Assembly (NCBI GenBank): GCA_013202535.1 | Contig: JABMRP010000895.1 | Coordinates: forward strand, 1 to 5,679 | Source of the DNA: Planctomycetota bacterium | GTDB lineage: Bacteria > Planctomycetota > Planctomycetia > Pirellulales > Thermoguttaceae | Length of the DNA stretch: 5,679 bases | Direction: 5' to 3' | Part shown: positions 1 to 5,679 of the stretch, piece by piece | Numbering within the stretch: the stretch's first letter is position 1 | How the letters are laid out: each line of letters begins with the position of its first letter | Translations under genes and position numbers: made by a program | Notes under the pieces: model-generated | Databases searched by the model: none | The model's input: only the letters and a program-made list of their open reading frames with translations | What the model was told of the DNA's origin: nothing

Positions 1-137
1 AGACCAGAACGAACCTATGCAGGAAGATCCAACCACGTATCAACGGCTCGCATTCTCGCAAAGAGAAAGACCGCTACCTGACACCTTCACAGGGCTGTCG
101 TCTGACGGTAGAGCACATAATTGAGGGAAGGACAACC
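1..137. other. Leader before the first gene, no assignable gene
   Basis: I see no gene I can name here. Two plus-strand frames end in stops: one at 79-81 (TGA) and one at 122-124 (TGA). Either could be the tail of an upstream gene, but the peptides (about 26 and 40 residues to the window edge) match no family I recognise. The third frame, which is that of the GT2 gene, is open to the window edge. The stretch is visibly less GC-rich than the genes. A CATAAT at 116-121 looks like a -10 box but has no -35 partner at the right distance. Confidence 0.5.
123..132 (+). promoter_or_regulatory. Ribosome binding site of the first GT2 gene
   Basis: The purine run GAGGGAAGGA contains AAGGA at 128-132, five bases before the ATG at 138. 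It matters because the reading frame is open upstream with no stop. This site, and the start of the GT2 fold six residues into the protein, are what fix the start at 138. Confidence 0.55.
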
Positions 138-1190
138 ATGTCAGACGGATTAGTGAGTGCGGTTGTGCTCAGTTTCAATCGGCGCGATGAGATTCTGCGA
201 TGCTTGGCATCGCTGAAGGAGCAGACCTATCGCCCGATGGAAATTGTCGTTCTGGATAATGCGTCGAGCGATGGTTCCGCCGACGCGGTCCGCGAAGCGT
301 TTCCGGACGTACACCTGATTCTTATGCCTCGCAACTATGGCGACTGGGAAGGCCGGGATATCGCCGCGGCCAATTGTCGAGGCGAGTATCTGTTCAGTCT
401 CGACGACGACGCCACGGCGGAGAAAGATACGGTCGAGAAGCTTGTTGCCCGAATGAAGTCGGAGCCGGAACTGGCAGTCGTGCAGGCTCAGGTCATCGAT
501 CCGCCGACCGGAGAACCCTATCAAACGGGGTTTGGCGCGGAGTACGCAAACCGGTCCCACTACCGCGCGACGTTTTTGGGTGGCGCGGCACTGTTTCGGT
601 CCGTTGCCCTGCAAAAGGCCGGTGGTTTCCCGCACTACTTACTCGGGGGCGCCGAGTCTTTTCTCTCGTATCGTTTTCTCGACATGGGATGTCGAATCTT
701 CTATTGCAGCGAAACGGCAATCTACCATGTGAGATCGGCCAAAGCCCGCATCCCGCATCAACGCTGTTTTCTAAGCAGTAAGCAACGGCTTCGTGCATTG
801 ATGTCACACTATCCTGGGTTGGCGCGCCCCGCGGTGGAGATGTGCTGCAAGCTTGCGAGCTATACTGCTGAGGCGCTGCGTCGTGGCTACGTACTGCACT
901 TGCCGAAGGATCTATTCTTGCTATTTCTTTCCGGATTAAGGGAGTGGCGTGGCCCCTGGCGGATCACCAAAAAAACGGTTCGTTTAGTGGATTACTTGCG
1001 GTGCTACCCCGTCGAAACACCGGAAGAATACGCTGCGATTCCCGTGGAGCAAGGCCATTTTCTCGCCTTCGCCTCGCGTCGTTTTCGAAAGGGTCGCGGC
1101 GTGAACCGTTTTCCGTTCGGCCAAGACGGAGTTGTTGAACAACAGCCGCAGGATCCTCCGATTCAGACACTGCCGGAAAACCGCCCGTGA
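138..1190 (+). CDS. GT2 family glycosyltransferase (rhamnosyltransferase-like)
   Basis: This 350-residue protein probably transfers a sugar from a nucleotide-sugar donor to a growing lipid-linked glycan on the cytoplasmic side of the inner membrane. Seen in the sequence: the GT-A opening strand VVLSFNR (9-15), the nucleotide-binding DNASSDGS (40-47), an N-x-G-type loop NYGDWEGRDIA (66-76), the metal-binding acidic cluster DDD (89-91), the acceptor-side FLGGAALFR (146-154), GGF (162-164), and ES-x7-R-type helix ESFLSYRFLDMGCR (173-186) followed by H197. In most relatives the 173-174 pair is ED; here it is ES. A hydrophobic stretch near 251-268 (YVLHLPKDLFLLFL) may lie on the membrane; I see no signal peptide. 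Residues 320-350 are a polar, probably disordered tail. The GT-A core plus C-terminal extension is usual for polysaccharide GT2 enzymes. The last four bases overlap the next gene, which suggests translational coupling. Family call is firm; donor and acceptor cannot be told from the sequence. Confidence 0.9.
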   Translation: MSDGLVSAVVLSFNRRDEILRCLASLKEQTYRPMEIVVLDNASSDGSADAVREAFPDVHLILMPRNYGDWEGRDIAAANCRGEYLFSLDDDATAEKDTVEKLVARMKSEPELAVVQAQVIDPPTGEPYQTGFGAEYANRSHYRATFLGGAALFRSVALQKAGGFPHYLLGGAESFLSYRFLDMGCRIFYCSETAIYHVRSAKARIPHQRCFLSSKQRLRALMSHYPGLARPAVEMCCKLASYTAEALRRGYVLHLPKDLFLLFLSGLREWRGPWRITKKTVRLVDYLRCYPVETPEEYAAIPVEQGHFLAFASRRFRKGRGVNRFPFGQDGVVEQQPQDPPIQTLPENRP

Positions 1191-2323
1191 AAGTCGCCGT
1201 CGTCACCCCGATCCCTACGCCCTACCGCGATCCGTTTTGGGGTGTCGTGGCTTGTCAGCGGGGCGTCGAACTGTCGGTGTTTTACTGTTCGGCGGGCAAG
1301 GGAGATCGACCGTGGGACGTTGCCTGGGAGCAGGAGTTTCTTGCGGAAGTACTGCCCGGCCGCAACATGGCCGCTTGGCGGGGGAACGATGCCTCGTGCT
1401 ATTGGAACCCGGCCATTACCCGGCGGTTGAAGGACGGGCGTTTCGACGCGATCGTCTTGGGAGGCTACAACCATTTGACCATGCTCGTGGCCAGGCGTTT
1501 TGCGTTGCGTCGTCGCATTCCCTATTTCCTGATGTGCGAATCGCATCTGCAAAAACCGCGTTCGGCGGTTCGACGATGGCTCAAGGAGCGGTTCGTTCGG
1601 CGGATCGTAAGTCGGGCAGCCGGCGGATTCCCGACCGGGATTCTCGCCCGAGCGTACATGGAACATTACGGAGCCGATCCCAAGACGCTTACTTTCATTC
1701 CGAACGTCCCCGACGTAGACCAACTCGCAGCCACGGCCGACACCTTGCGTGCCAAGCGAAAGGAATTGCGACATGTACACGGCCTGGGAGATCGTCCGAT
1801 GGTGCTATTTGCCGGCCGGCTGATCCCGAAGAAACGGGCCGACGTGTTGATTCGCGCGTTTACCGAATCCGGCGTGTCGGCAGACACCGATCTGGTAATC
1901 GTCGGCGACGGTCCCGAGCGTCCTGCGCTCGAAGCACTCGTTTCCCAGTGCGGCCTGTCCGGCCGAGTCCATTTTCCCGGCTTCGTGCAACCGGCGGAAA
2001 TGGCAACCTGGTACGCCATGGCCGACCTGTTCGTGCTCCCGTCCTCCGAAACCTGGGGGGTCGTGGTCATCGAGGCACTGGCCTCCGGTCTGCCCGTCGT
2101 CCTCAGCAACAAAGTGGGCTGTCATCCAGACGCGATCAACGACCCGGCGGTCGGCAGCGTGGTCACGTCGGGTGATTCCGGCGCGCTGGGCGCTGAGATC
2201 GGCCGTCGCTTGGAGCAGCCCGTCTCGTCTGGCGAGTTGGCCGAGGTTTGGACTCCGCTGCGCCAACGCTTTCGCTACACGGCCTTGGCCCGTTCCATGA
2301 CGGAGGCACTCCGGGAGTCCTGA
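1187..2323 (+). CDS. GT4 family glycosyltransferase (GT-B fold)
   Basis: This 378-residue protein is a retaining glycosyltransferase of the group 1 type, expected to act at the cytoplasmic face of the inner membrane. The N-terminal Rossmann half starts with MKVAVVTPIPTPYRDPFW and includes FDAIVLGGYNH (86-96). The C-terminal donor-binding half is clear: FAGRLIPKKR (208-217) with the phosphate-binding Arg and Lys, LVIVGDGPE (236-244), FPGF (263-266), and the EX7E motif from E288 to E296 within SSETWGVVVIEALASGLPVV. I see no signal peptide or true membrane span; the basic stretch at 125-140 could contact membrane lipids. The start is a GTG at 1187 that overlaps the TGA of the upstream gene (GTGA), with only a weak GGAA at 1175-1178 upstream, so it probably depends on coupling. 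Length is normal for GT4. The sugar transferred is unknown. Confidence 0.9.
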   Translation: MKVAVVTPIPTPYRDPFWGVVACQRGVELSVFYCSAGKGDRPWDVAWEQEFLAEVLPGRNMAAWRGNDASCYWNPAITRRLKDGRFDAIVLGGYNHLTMLVARRFALRRRIPYFLMCESHLQKPRSAVRRWLKERFVRRIVSRAAGGFPTGILARAYMEHYGADPKTLTFIPNVPDVDQLAATADTLRAKRKELRHVHGLGDRPMVLFAGRLIPKKRADVLIRAFTESGVSADTDLVIVGDGPERPALEALVSQCGLSGRVHFPGFVQPAEMATWYAMADLFVLPSSETWGVVVIEALASGLPVVLSNKVGCHPDAINDPAVGSVVTSGDSGALGAEIGRRLEQPVSSGELAEVWTPLRQRFRYTALARSMTEALRES

Positions 2324-2327
2324 AGCA

Positions 2328-2387
2328 ATGTGGAATTTCGATGAGACCCTCGACTCTTATCGAGGGCAATGTCCCGTGAAGGCCTAG
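2328..2387 (+). CDS. Possible 19-codon leader ORF before the Wzy_C gene
   Basis: An ATG at 2328 opens a frame for MWNFDETLDSYRGQCPVKA and stops with TAG at 2385-2387, four bases before the ATG of the next gene. A GGGAG at 2313-2317 sits ten bases upstream of its ATG, inside the end of the GT4 gene. The ORF fills almost the whole gap and contains the 2347-2366 hairpin. It resembles no family I know, and an ORF this short can arise by chance. If translated, it could couple the GT4 gene to the Wzy_C gene or act as a leader peptide; that is inference only. Confidence 0.2.
   Translation: MWNFDETLDSYRGQCPVKA
2347..2366 (+). promoter_or_regulatory. Perfect 7-bp stem-loop between GT4 and Wzy_C genes
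   Basis: CCCTCGA (2347-2353) pairs perfectly with TCGAGGG (2360-2366) across a six-base loop CTCTTA. No T-run follows, so it is not a standard Rho-independent terminator. It ends 11 bases before the GAAGG ribosome binding site of the next gene. It could slow an RNase, weaken read-through or affect ribosome access; it could also be chance. Confidence 0.35.
2378..2382 (+). promoter_or_regulatory. Ribosome binding site of the Wzy_C gene
   Basis: GAAGG lies nine bases before the ATG at 2392. It supports that start, which places the first membrane helix at about residue 8. Confidence 0.5.
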
Positions 2388-2391
2388 CCGA

Positions 2392-3705
2392 ATGTTCGAC
2401 GATTTGTCACCGGTCCTGATTGCGAGCGGAGTCGCCGTATTTGCCGCGGCGCATCTCTTGCTGGTGTTTGCGCCGGCAAAGGTGGGTAAGCTCTATTGGC
2501 TGGCGGGAGCATTTTTTCTTCTGTCCCCGGCGTCTGCCGCTTCCCAGCTTTCGGTCGCTGAAGCCACAAAGTACCTTCGAGTCTACATTTCGTTGCTGAT
2601 GGTAGTGGTGGGCATGGCGGGCGCTAGATCGCAACGGTTTGGGCTGGCAACCAGGAGCCTTGGCGTATTCGTGACGTTCTACGTTCTCGCCGCGGCATGG
2701 TCGAATACTCCGCTTGCCGGGCTACTGTACAAGACGTTTTTCGCCCTGACGGTACTTGCCGGCGCCTTGTTGGCATACGATGCTCGAAACAGCCGGGAAC
2801 TTCTGCGCGGAATACGATTTCTTGGGGTTGTGGCGGCCGTCTCCGGGCTGTTTGTCTTCCTATACTTCTTGGCGAACCCAGAAGCCTCGCTGAGCCATTC
2901 GCGTCTGAGCGTCCTCGGCTTGAATCCGAATCGGATTGGCCAGACCGCTGCGCCGCTTCTCGTCCTCTGCGCGTATCTTGGTTTGTACGACAGATCTCGT
3001 TTGTGGAAGGTTATCGGATGGTCAACCGCCGTCCTGATGGGCCTGATTATCGTATACACTGGGAGCCGCGCGGCTTTTGCGATGGCGGCGGTCGGCGGCT
3101 TTCTGCTTACTATTCCATTGGGAAAGCGGCCCGCTCAGATCGCCGCCCTGGTTGTCGGGGTCGTTGTCAGTGGCTATGTGCTGCTAATGATGTTTGACAT
3201 TCCCGCCTTGTCACGCTTCACGGAACAGTATGCATACGATACGCGAAGCGGTTCATGGAGGGGTGGGATGAGAAGGTTTGCCGAATCACCGCTACTGGGA
3301 CACGGATGGATAACGGGCAACGGTCGATCCACCGCGAATCTTTTGAGTATCTACATCCAGACTCTGGTGGAAACGGGAATCGTCGGCGCCGCCGTATTGC
3401 TGGGCTGTTTGACGTGCATTGCCGTCCAGGGATACAGGGGCGTCCGATTCCTTCGACAGGTTCGCAGACGCGACGAACTCGGGATCCTTGGGATTGCACT
3501 CACCGTCGCGATCCTGGTTCACGGAATCGGGGAATCCAGTGCTTTGCTGGGGAGCACGCTGAATTCACTCTTGATCGGACTCGGAGTCGGCCTGATCGAC
3601 CGTGTACCGCAATTGACCTATTGGGAGTGGGCACGCCAGCGGCAAAGGCACTCGGCTTGGGCCCTTTCACGACCGATGACTCCGCCGAAGCAGAGGCCGA
3701 CTTGA
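2392..3705 (+). CDS. O-antigen ligase/polymerase family membrane protein (Wzy_C domain)
   Basis: This 437-residue integral inner-membrane protein belongs to the superfamily of O-antigen polymerases (Wzy) and ligases (WaaL), which move undecaprenyl-linked glycan on the periplasmic side. I count about 12 or 13 hydrophobic segments, roughly at 8-26, 33-50, 60-77, 88-103, 111-128, 140-160, 183-199, 207-222, 225-243, 248-268, 327-346, 363-382 and 388-402. Between the tenth and eleventh lies the long loop typical of the family (about 269-320). Family hallmarks are NPNRIG (178-183), YTGSRAAF (222-229), R285 and R290 in RSGSWR, the PLLGHGW motif (300-306) with H304, and IYIQTLVETGIVG (320-332), which corresponds to the usual HN-x-yl-x-x-x-x-E-x-G-x-x-G signature but lacks the HN pair (it reads TANLLS). 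GES follows at 380-382. The C-terminus is a short basic cytoplasmic tail. Polymerase and ligase cannot be told apart from sequence alone. It sits between glycosyltransferase genes, as Wzy genes often do. Confidence 0.85.
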   Translation: MFDDLSPVLIASGVAVFAAAHLLLVFAPAKVGKLYWLAGAFFLLSPASAASQLSVAEATKYLRVYISLLMVVVGMAGARSQRFGLATRSLGVFVTFYVLAAAWSNTPLAGLLYKTFFALTVLAGALLAYDARNSRELLRGIRFLGVVAAVSGLFVFLYFLANPEASLSHSRLSVLGLNPNRIGQTAAPLLVLCAYLGLYDRSRLWKVIGWSTAVLMGLIIVYTGSRAAFAMAAVGGFLLTIPLGKRPAQIAALVVGVVVSGYVLLMMFDIPALSRFTEQYAYDTRSGSWRGGMRRFAESPLLGHGWITGNGRSTANLLSIYIQTLVETGIVGAAVLLGCLTCIAVQGYRGVRFLRQVRRRDELGILGIALTVAILVHGIGESSALLGSTLNSLLIGLGVGLIDRVPQLTYWEWARQRQRHSAWALSRPMTPPKQRPT

Positions 3706-3786
3706 GAAGGTATCCTCTTTTGACGGGCATCGAGAAGACCGTGAGTTCCGTTCTACAACACGTTTTGAGTTTTGGAAAGTAGCGCG
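3706..3786 (+). other. Short gap before second GT4 gene
   Basis: These 81 bases hold no gene, terminator hairpin or repeat that I can see. A TTGACG at 3720-3725 resembles a -35 box, but the best -10-like sequence (TACAAC, 3754-3759) is 28 bases away, too far for a sigma-70 promoter. The final bases carry the ribosome binding site of the next gene. Confidence 0.5.
3774..3779 (+). promoter_or_regulatory. Ribosome binding site fixing the second GT4 start at 3787
   Basis: GGAAAG lies seven bases before the ATG at 3787. An in-frame TTG at 3772 would add five residues (MESSA) but would put this purine run inside the gene, and the protein fold begins directly at MQILHVIHS, so the ATG is preferred. 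Confidence 0.55.
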
Positions 3787-4986
3787 ATGCAAATACTCCA
3801 CGTCATCCACAGCCTCGATCCACGCTCCGGCGGGCCGAGTCACGCGATTCGGCATCTGGTGCGCGAGCAGGTACGCGCCGGGCATGAGGTGACCCTGGTG
3901 GCGACCGATCGGCAGTCGGCCGAGCCGTGGGAAGACGCGGTGGAATACGTGAACTGCATTGCGGCCGACCCGGCGTTTGCGGGGGCCGAGGTGTTTGTCG
4001 GTCGGGCGTTTGGGCGGCGGGGGCCTTGGTTGAGATACGGGTGGTCGCCTGACTGTCGGAAATGGCTCGTTCGGAGAATGGCCGACCGGGCGAGCAGGCC
4101 TCGGATTGTCCACATCCACGGAGCCTTTGCCTACCTCACAAGCGTCGCCGCAAAGACGGCCCGCCGATACGGAGTTCCGTACATCGTGCGAACGACCGGA
4201 TGCCTCGATGCCAGTTGCTTTCAGTCGGGGCATCAGTGGCTCAAACGACTCTTCACCAGGCTGTCTTTGCGACGAGATATCCAGCACGCCGCGTGTCTGC
4301 ACGCCACGTCCACCGACGAAGCCGGCCAATTGCGGCAAGCGTTTCCCGATACGCCAACCCGGATTGTGCCGCTCGGGGCGGAGGTGCCCGAGGTGGATCT
4401 CCAGCGGGCGGCTCGTTCCCTGTTGGACCACTTTCCCCAATTGCGGGACCGGCCCGTGGTCCTCTACATGTCGCGGATCGCGCCGAAAAAGCGGCTCGAA
4501 CTACTTGTCGAGGCCATGGCCGTTCTCTGCGGAGACGTCCCGGATATATGCCTGCTGGTTGCCGGCCAAGACGCGGGACATCTGCCCGTGGTCCGGGACA
4601 CCGTGCGCCGTCTGAAAATGGAGGAGACGGTCGTATTCGCCGGATTCCTTCAAGGTCCATTGAAACACGGCGCGATGGCAACGGCCCGGCTTTTCGCTCT
4701 ACCTTCGATCGACGAAAACTTCGGCGTTGCCGTGGTCGAGGCGATGGCTCATGGACTGCCGGTGCTGGTCACGCCGGGCGTGGCGAGTCACGAGTACGTC
4801 GACCGAAGCGGTGGCGGCATGACCGTCGAGGGGACCGTCGACGCGCTGGTCGATGGGATCCGTCAACTACTGGACGGCGACTGCGCCGCGATGGGTCAGC
4901 GAGGAAAGGCGTTCGTCCAACAGCACCTTTCCTGGCCGGCCGTGGTGAGTCAATTGGACGATCTTTACAAGGAGATACTCGCATGA
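3787..4986 (+). CDS. GT4 family glycosyltransferase (GT-B fold)
   Basis: This 399-residue retaining glycosyltransferase probably adds a sugar to the lipid-linked glycan in the cytoplasm. The N-terminal half begins MQILHVIHSLDPRSGG and has the glycine-rich acceptor loop SGGPSHAIRHL (14-24) and IVHIHGAF (107-114) with H111. The C-terminal half has VVLYMSRIAPKKRLELLVEA (224-243) with R230 and K234/K235 for donor phosphate binding, LLVAGQDAG (256-264), FAGFLQG (284-290), and the EX7E motif from E310 to E318 in DENFGVAVVEAMAHGLPV. The early glycine loop and the HGAF segment distinguish it from the other GT4 here, so the two are not a recent duplication. I see no signal peptide or membrane span. 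The length is normal. Its stop overlaps the first possible ATG of the next gene (ATGA at 4983-4986). Start chosen by the GGAAAG site; the alternative is TTG at 3772. The sugar specificity is unknown. Confidence 0.9.
   Translation: MQILHVIHSLDPRSGGPSHAIRHLVREQVRAGHEVTLVATDRQSAEPWEDAVEYVNCIAADPAFAGAEVFVGRAFGRRGPWLRYGWSPDCRKWLVRRMADRASRPRIVHIHGAFAYLTSVAAKTARRYGVPYIVRTTGCLDASCFQSGHQWLKRLFTRLSLRRDIQHAACLHATSTDEAGQLRQAFPDTPTRIVPLGAEVPEVDLQRAARSLLDHFPQLRDRPVVLYMSRIAPKKRLELLVEAMAVLCGDVPDICLLVAGQDAGHLPVVRDTVRRLKMEETVVFAGFLQGPLKHGAMATARLFALPSIDENFGVAVVEAMAHGLPVLVTPGVASHEYVDRSGGGMTVEGTVDALVDGIRQLLDGDCAAMGQRGKAFVQQHLSWPAVVSQLDDLYKEILA
4969..4985 (+). promoter_or_regulatory. First copy of duplicated start module (AAGGAG, 8 nt, ATG)
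   Basis: AAGGAGATACTCGCATG places a strong ribosome binding site (4969-4974) eight bases before an ATG at 4983, all inside the end of the second GT4 gene. It matches 5026-5042 at 15 of 17 positions. It would give a form of the last protein with 19 extra residues. Confidence 0.6.
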
Positions 4987-5679
4987 GCCGGTTCGTCGAG
5001 ACACCGCGTGCAACGGGGCAAGAAGAAGGAGATAACCGCATGGCGGATGAGACCACGCTGCCCGTTTCCGTGATTATTCCCGTGCTCAACGAAGAACGCA
5101 ACCTGGCCGAGTGCATCCAGAGCGTGCATTGGGCCGACGAGGTGTTCGTCGTCGACTCCGGCAGCACGGACCGCACGTGCGAGATCGCCGAGGAGTGTGG
5201 CGCCCGGGTTGTGCAGTTCGACTACCGGCCCGGCGGGCCGAGGAAGAAGAACTGGTCGATGGACAACCTGCCACTGGGCAACGAGTGGATTCTGCTCTTG
5301 GACGCCGACGAGCGGATCACGCCGGCCTTGCACGAGGAAATCCAGCGGGAGTTCGCTGCCGGCCCCAAGCACGACGGCTATTATCTCAACCGGAAGCAGA
5401 TCTTCCTGGGCAAATGGATCCGCTGGGGGGGAAACTACCCGAGTTGGAATATGCGGCTGCTGCGGCGCGATGCGGGACGTTACGAGACGCTGGCCACCGA
5501 GGAACTCGCTTCGGCCGGCGACGTCGAGGTCCACGAGCACGTCGTCCTGGGCGGTTCGGCCGCTTACCTGCGCGAGCCGATGCTACATCTGGACTACAAG
5601 GACTTGCACGCCTTCATCGACCGCCACAACCGCTATTCCTCCTGGGACGCCAAGATGCGTCTCAACCTGCTCCAGGGCA
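4983..5679 (+). CDS. GT2 family glycosyltransferase, WaaE/KdtX-like (3' end beyond window)
   Basis: This gene runs off the window; about 213 residues are visible from the inner ATG at 5040 (232 from the ATG at 4983). Numbered from 5040, it shows the GT-A opening VSVIIPVLNEERN (9-21), the nucleotide-binding VVDSGSTDRT (37-46), PRKKNWSMDN (67-76), the metal-binding DADE (88-91), GYYLNRKQIFLGKWIRWGG (113-131), a conserved RLLRRDAGRYE segment (139-149) and the VHEH histidines (164-167), then HNRYSSWDAK (196-205). This pattern is that of the LPS-core glucosyltransferase family WaaE (KdtX), whose Klebsiella-type members add beta-glucose to heptose I; many relatives in other phyla have unknown acceptors. 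Two starts have equally good AAGGAG sites. The outer one overlaps the previous stop by ATGA; the inner one leaves just eight residues before the fold, which is more typical of the family. I give the outer limit. Family call is firm, start is open, substrate is unknown. Confidence 0.88.
   Translation, partial: MSRFVETPRATGQEEGDNRMADETTLPVSVIIPVLNEERNLAECIQSVHWADEVFVVDSGSTDRTCEIAEECGARVVQFDYRPGGPRKKNWSMDNLPLGNEWILLLDADERITPALHEEIQREFAAGPKHDGYYLNRKQIFLGKWIRWGGNYPSWNMRLLRRDAGRYETLATEELASAGDVEVHEHVVLGGSAAYLREPMLHLDYKDLHAFIDRHNRYSSWDAKMRLNLLQG
5026..5042 (+). promoter_or_regulatory. Second copy of duplicated start module (AAGGAG, 8 nt, ATG)
   Basis: AAGGAGATAACCGCATG has AAGGAG at 5026-5031 and ATG at 5040 with an eight-base spacer, the same geometry as the copy at 4969-4985. 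The two copies are 57 bases apart, so both ATGs are in the same frame. It would give the shorter form, MADETTLPVSVIIP. Confidence 0.6.

Noticed and set aside
116..121. CATAAT as a promoter -10 box before the first gene
   Set aside because: The bases 16 to 18 upstream (around 93-98) do not resemble TTGACA, and TTCACA at 86-91 is 24 bases away. A promoter is possible but not supported.
1132..2175. A 347-codon plus-strand ORF in another frame across most of the first GT4 gene
   Set aside because: Its product is rich in Arg, Ser and Gly with no recognisable fold, as expected of a shifted frame in GC-rich DNA, while the overlapping frame has full GT4 motifs.
3720..3759. TTGACG with TACAAC as a promoter before the second GT4 gene
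   Set aside because: The spacing of 28 bases is too wide for a sigma-70 promoter.
3667..4440. A 257-codon minus-strand ORF opposite the second GT4 gene
   Set aside because: Low-complexity Pro/Arg/Gly composition and no known motif; the plus strand carries conserved glycosyltransferase motifs over the same bases.
1187..4986. The two GT4 genes as a recent tandem duplication
   Set aside because: They share only general GT-B motifs; their N-terminal halves, acceptor loops and spacing differ throughout.
5425..5431. Short homopolymers as phase-variation switches: G7 at 5425-5431, G6 at 2055-2060 (inside the EX7E motif), A7 at 969-975, T6 at 2512-2517
   Set aside because: The tracts are too short to claim slippage, and the G runs follow from Trp-Gly codons. 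Population read data showing length variants would be needed.
4965..5540. A 191-codon minus-strand ORF opposite the last GT2 gene
   Set aside because: It mirrors the conserved GT2 coding sequence, which can produce such antisense frames; no domain or ribosome binding site supports it.
1..5679. CRISPR array, tRNA or rRNA gene, insertion sequence or attachment site
   Set aside because: I saw no regularly spaced repeats, no tRNA-like cloverleaf, no transposase motifs and no terminal inverted repeats.

Overview
The window is a segment of a surface-polysaccharide locus (O-antigen, lipopolysaccharide core or exopolysaccharide type). All of its recognisable genes lie on the plus strand: four glycosyltransferases, two of the GT2 (GT-A) type and two of the GT4 (GT-B) type, around one multi-pass membrane protein of the O-antigen ligase/polymerase (Wzy_C) superfamily. 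By eye the DNA is moderately GC-rich, near 60%, with the first 137 bases and the junctions between genes more AT-rich. AAGGAG-type ribosome binding sites and the protein families fit a Gram-negative bacterium. The style of the GT4 proteins, and a WaaE-like GT2 beside a Wzy_C protein, make me lean weakly to Planctomycetota or a relative. No marker in the window proves the taxon.

Layout: 1-137 is a leader with no assignable gene. 138-1190 is a GT2 glycosyltransferase. 1187-2323 is a GT4 glycosyltransferase that starts with GTG inside the stop of the previous gene (GTGA overlap). 2324-2391 is a 68-base gap with a perfect 7-bp hairpin and a possible 19-codon mini-ORF. 2392-3705 is the Wzy/WaaL-like protein. 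3706-3786 is a gap with nothing convincing beyond the ribosome binding site. 3787-4986 is a second GT4 glycosyltransferase. 4983 to the window end is a WaaE/KdtX-like GT2 glycosyltransferase cut off by the window edge, which overlaps the previous stop by ATGA.

The two 4-base overlaps, the short gaps, the common strand and the lack of a convincing terminator suggest one transcription unit. A plausible division of labour is that the four transferases add sugars in turn to a lipid-linked glycan on the cytoplasmic face of the inner membrane, and the Wzy_C protein polymerises the glycan or ligates it to an acceptor on the periplasmic face. A flippase, a chain-length regulator, an initiating phosphoglycosyltransferase and nucleotide-sugar genes are not in the window and may lie outside it.

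I do not see a previously undescribed system. The most unusual local detail is a near-identical 17-base translation-start module (AAGGAG, 8-nt spacer, ATG) that occurs twice, exactly 57 bases apart and in frame, at the start of the last gene. The gap before the Wzy_C gene, with its hairpin and mini-ORF, is the second point worth checking.
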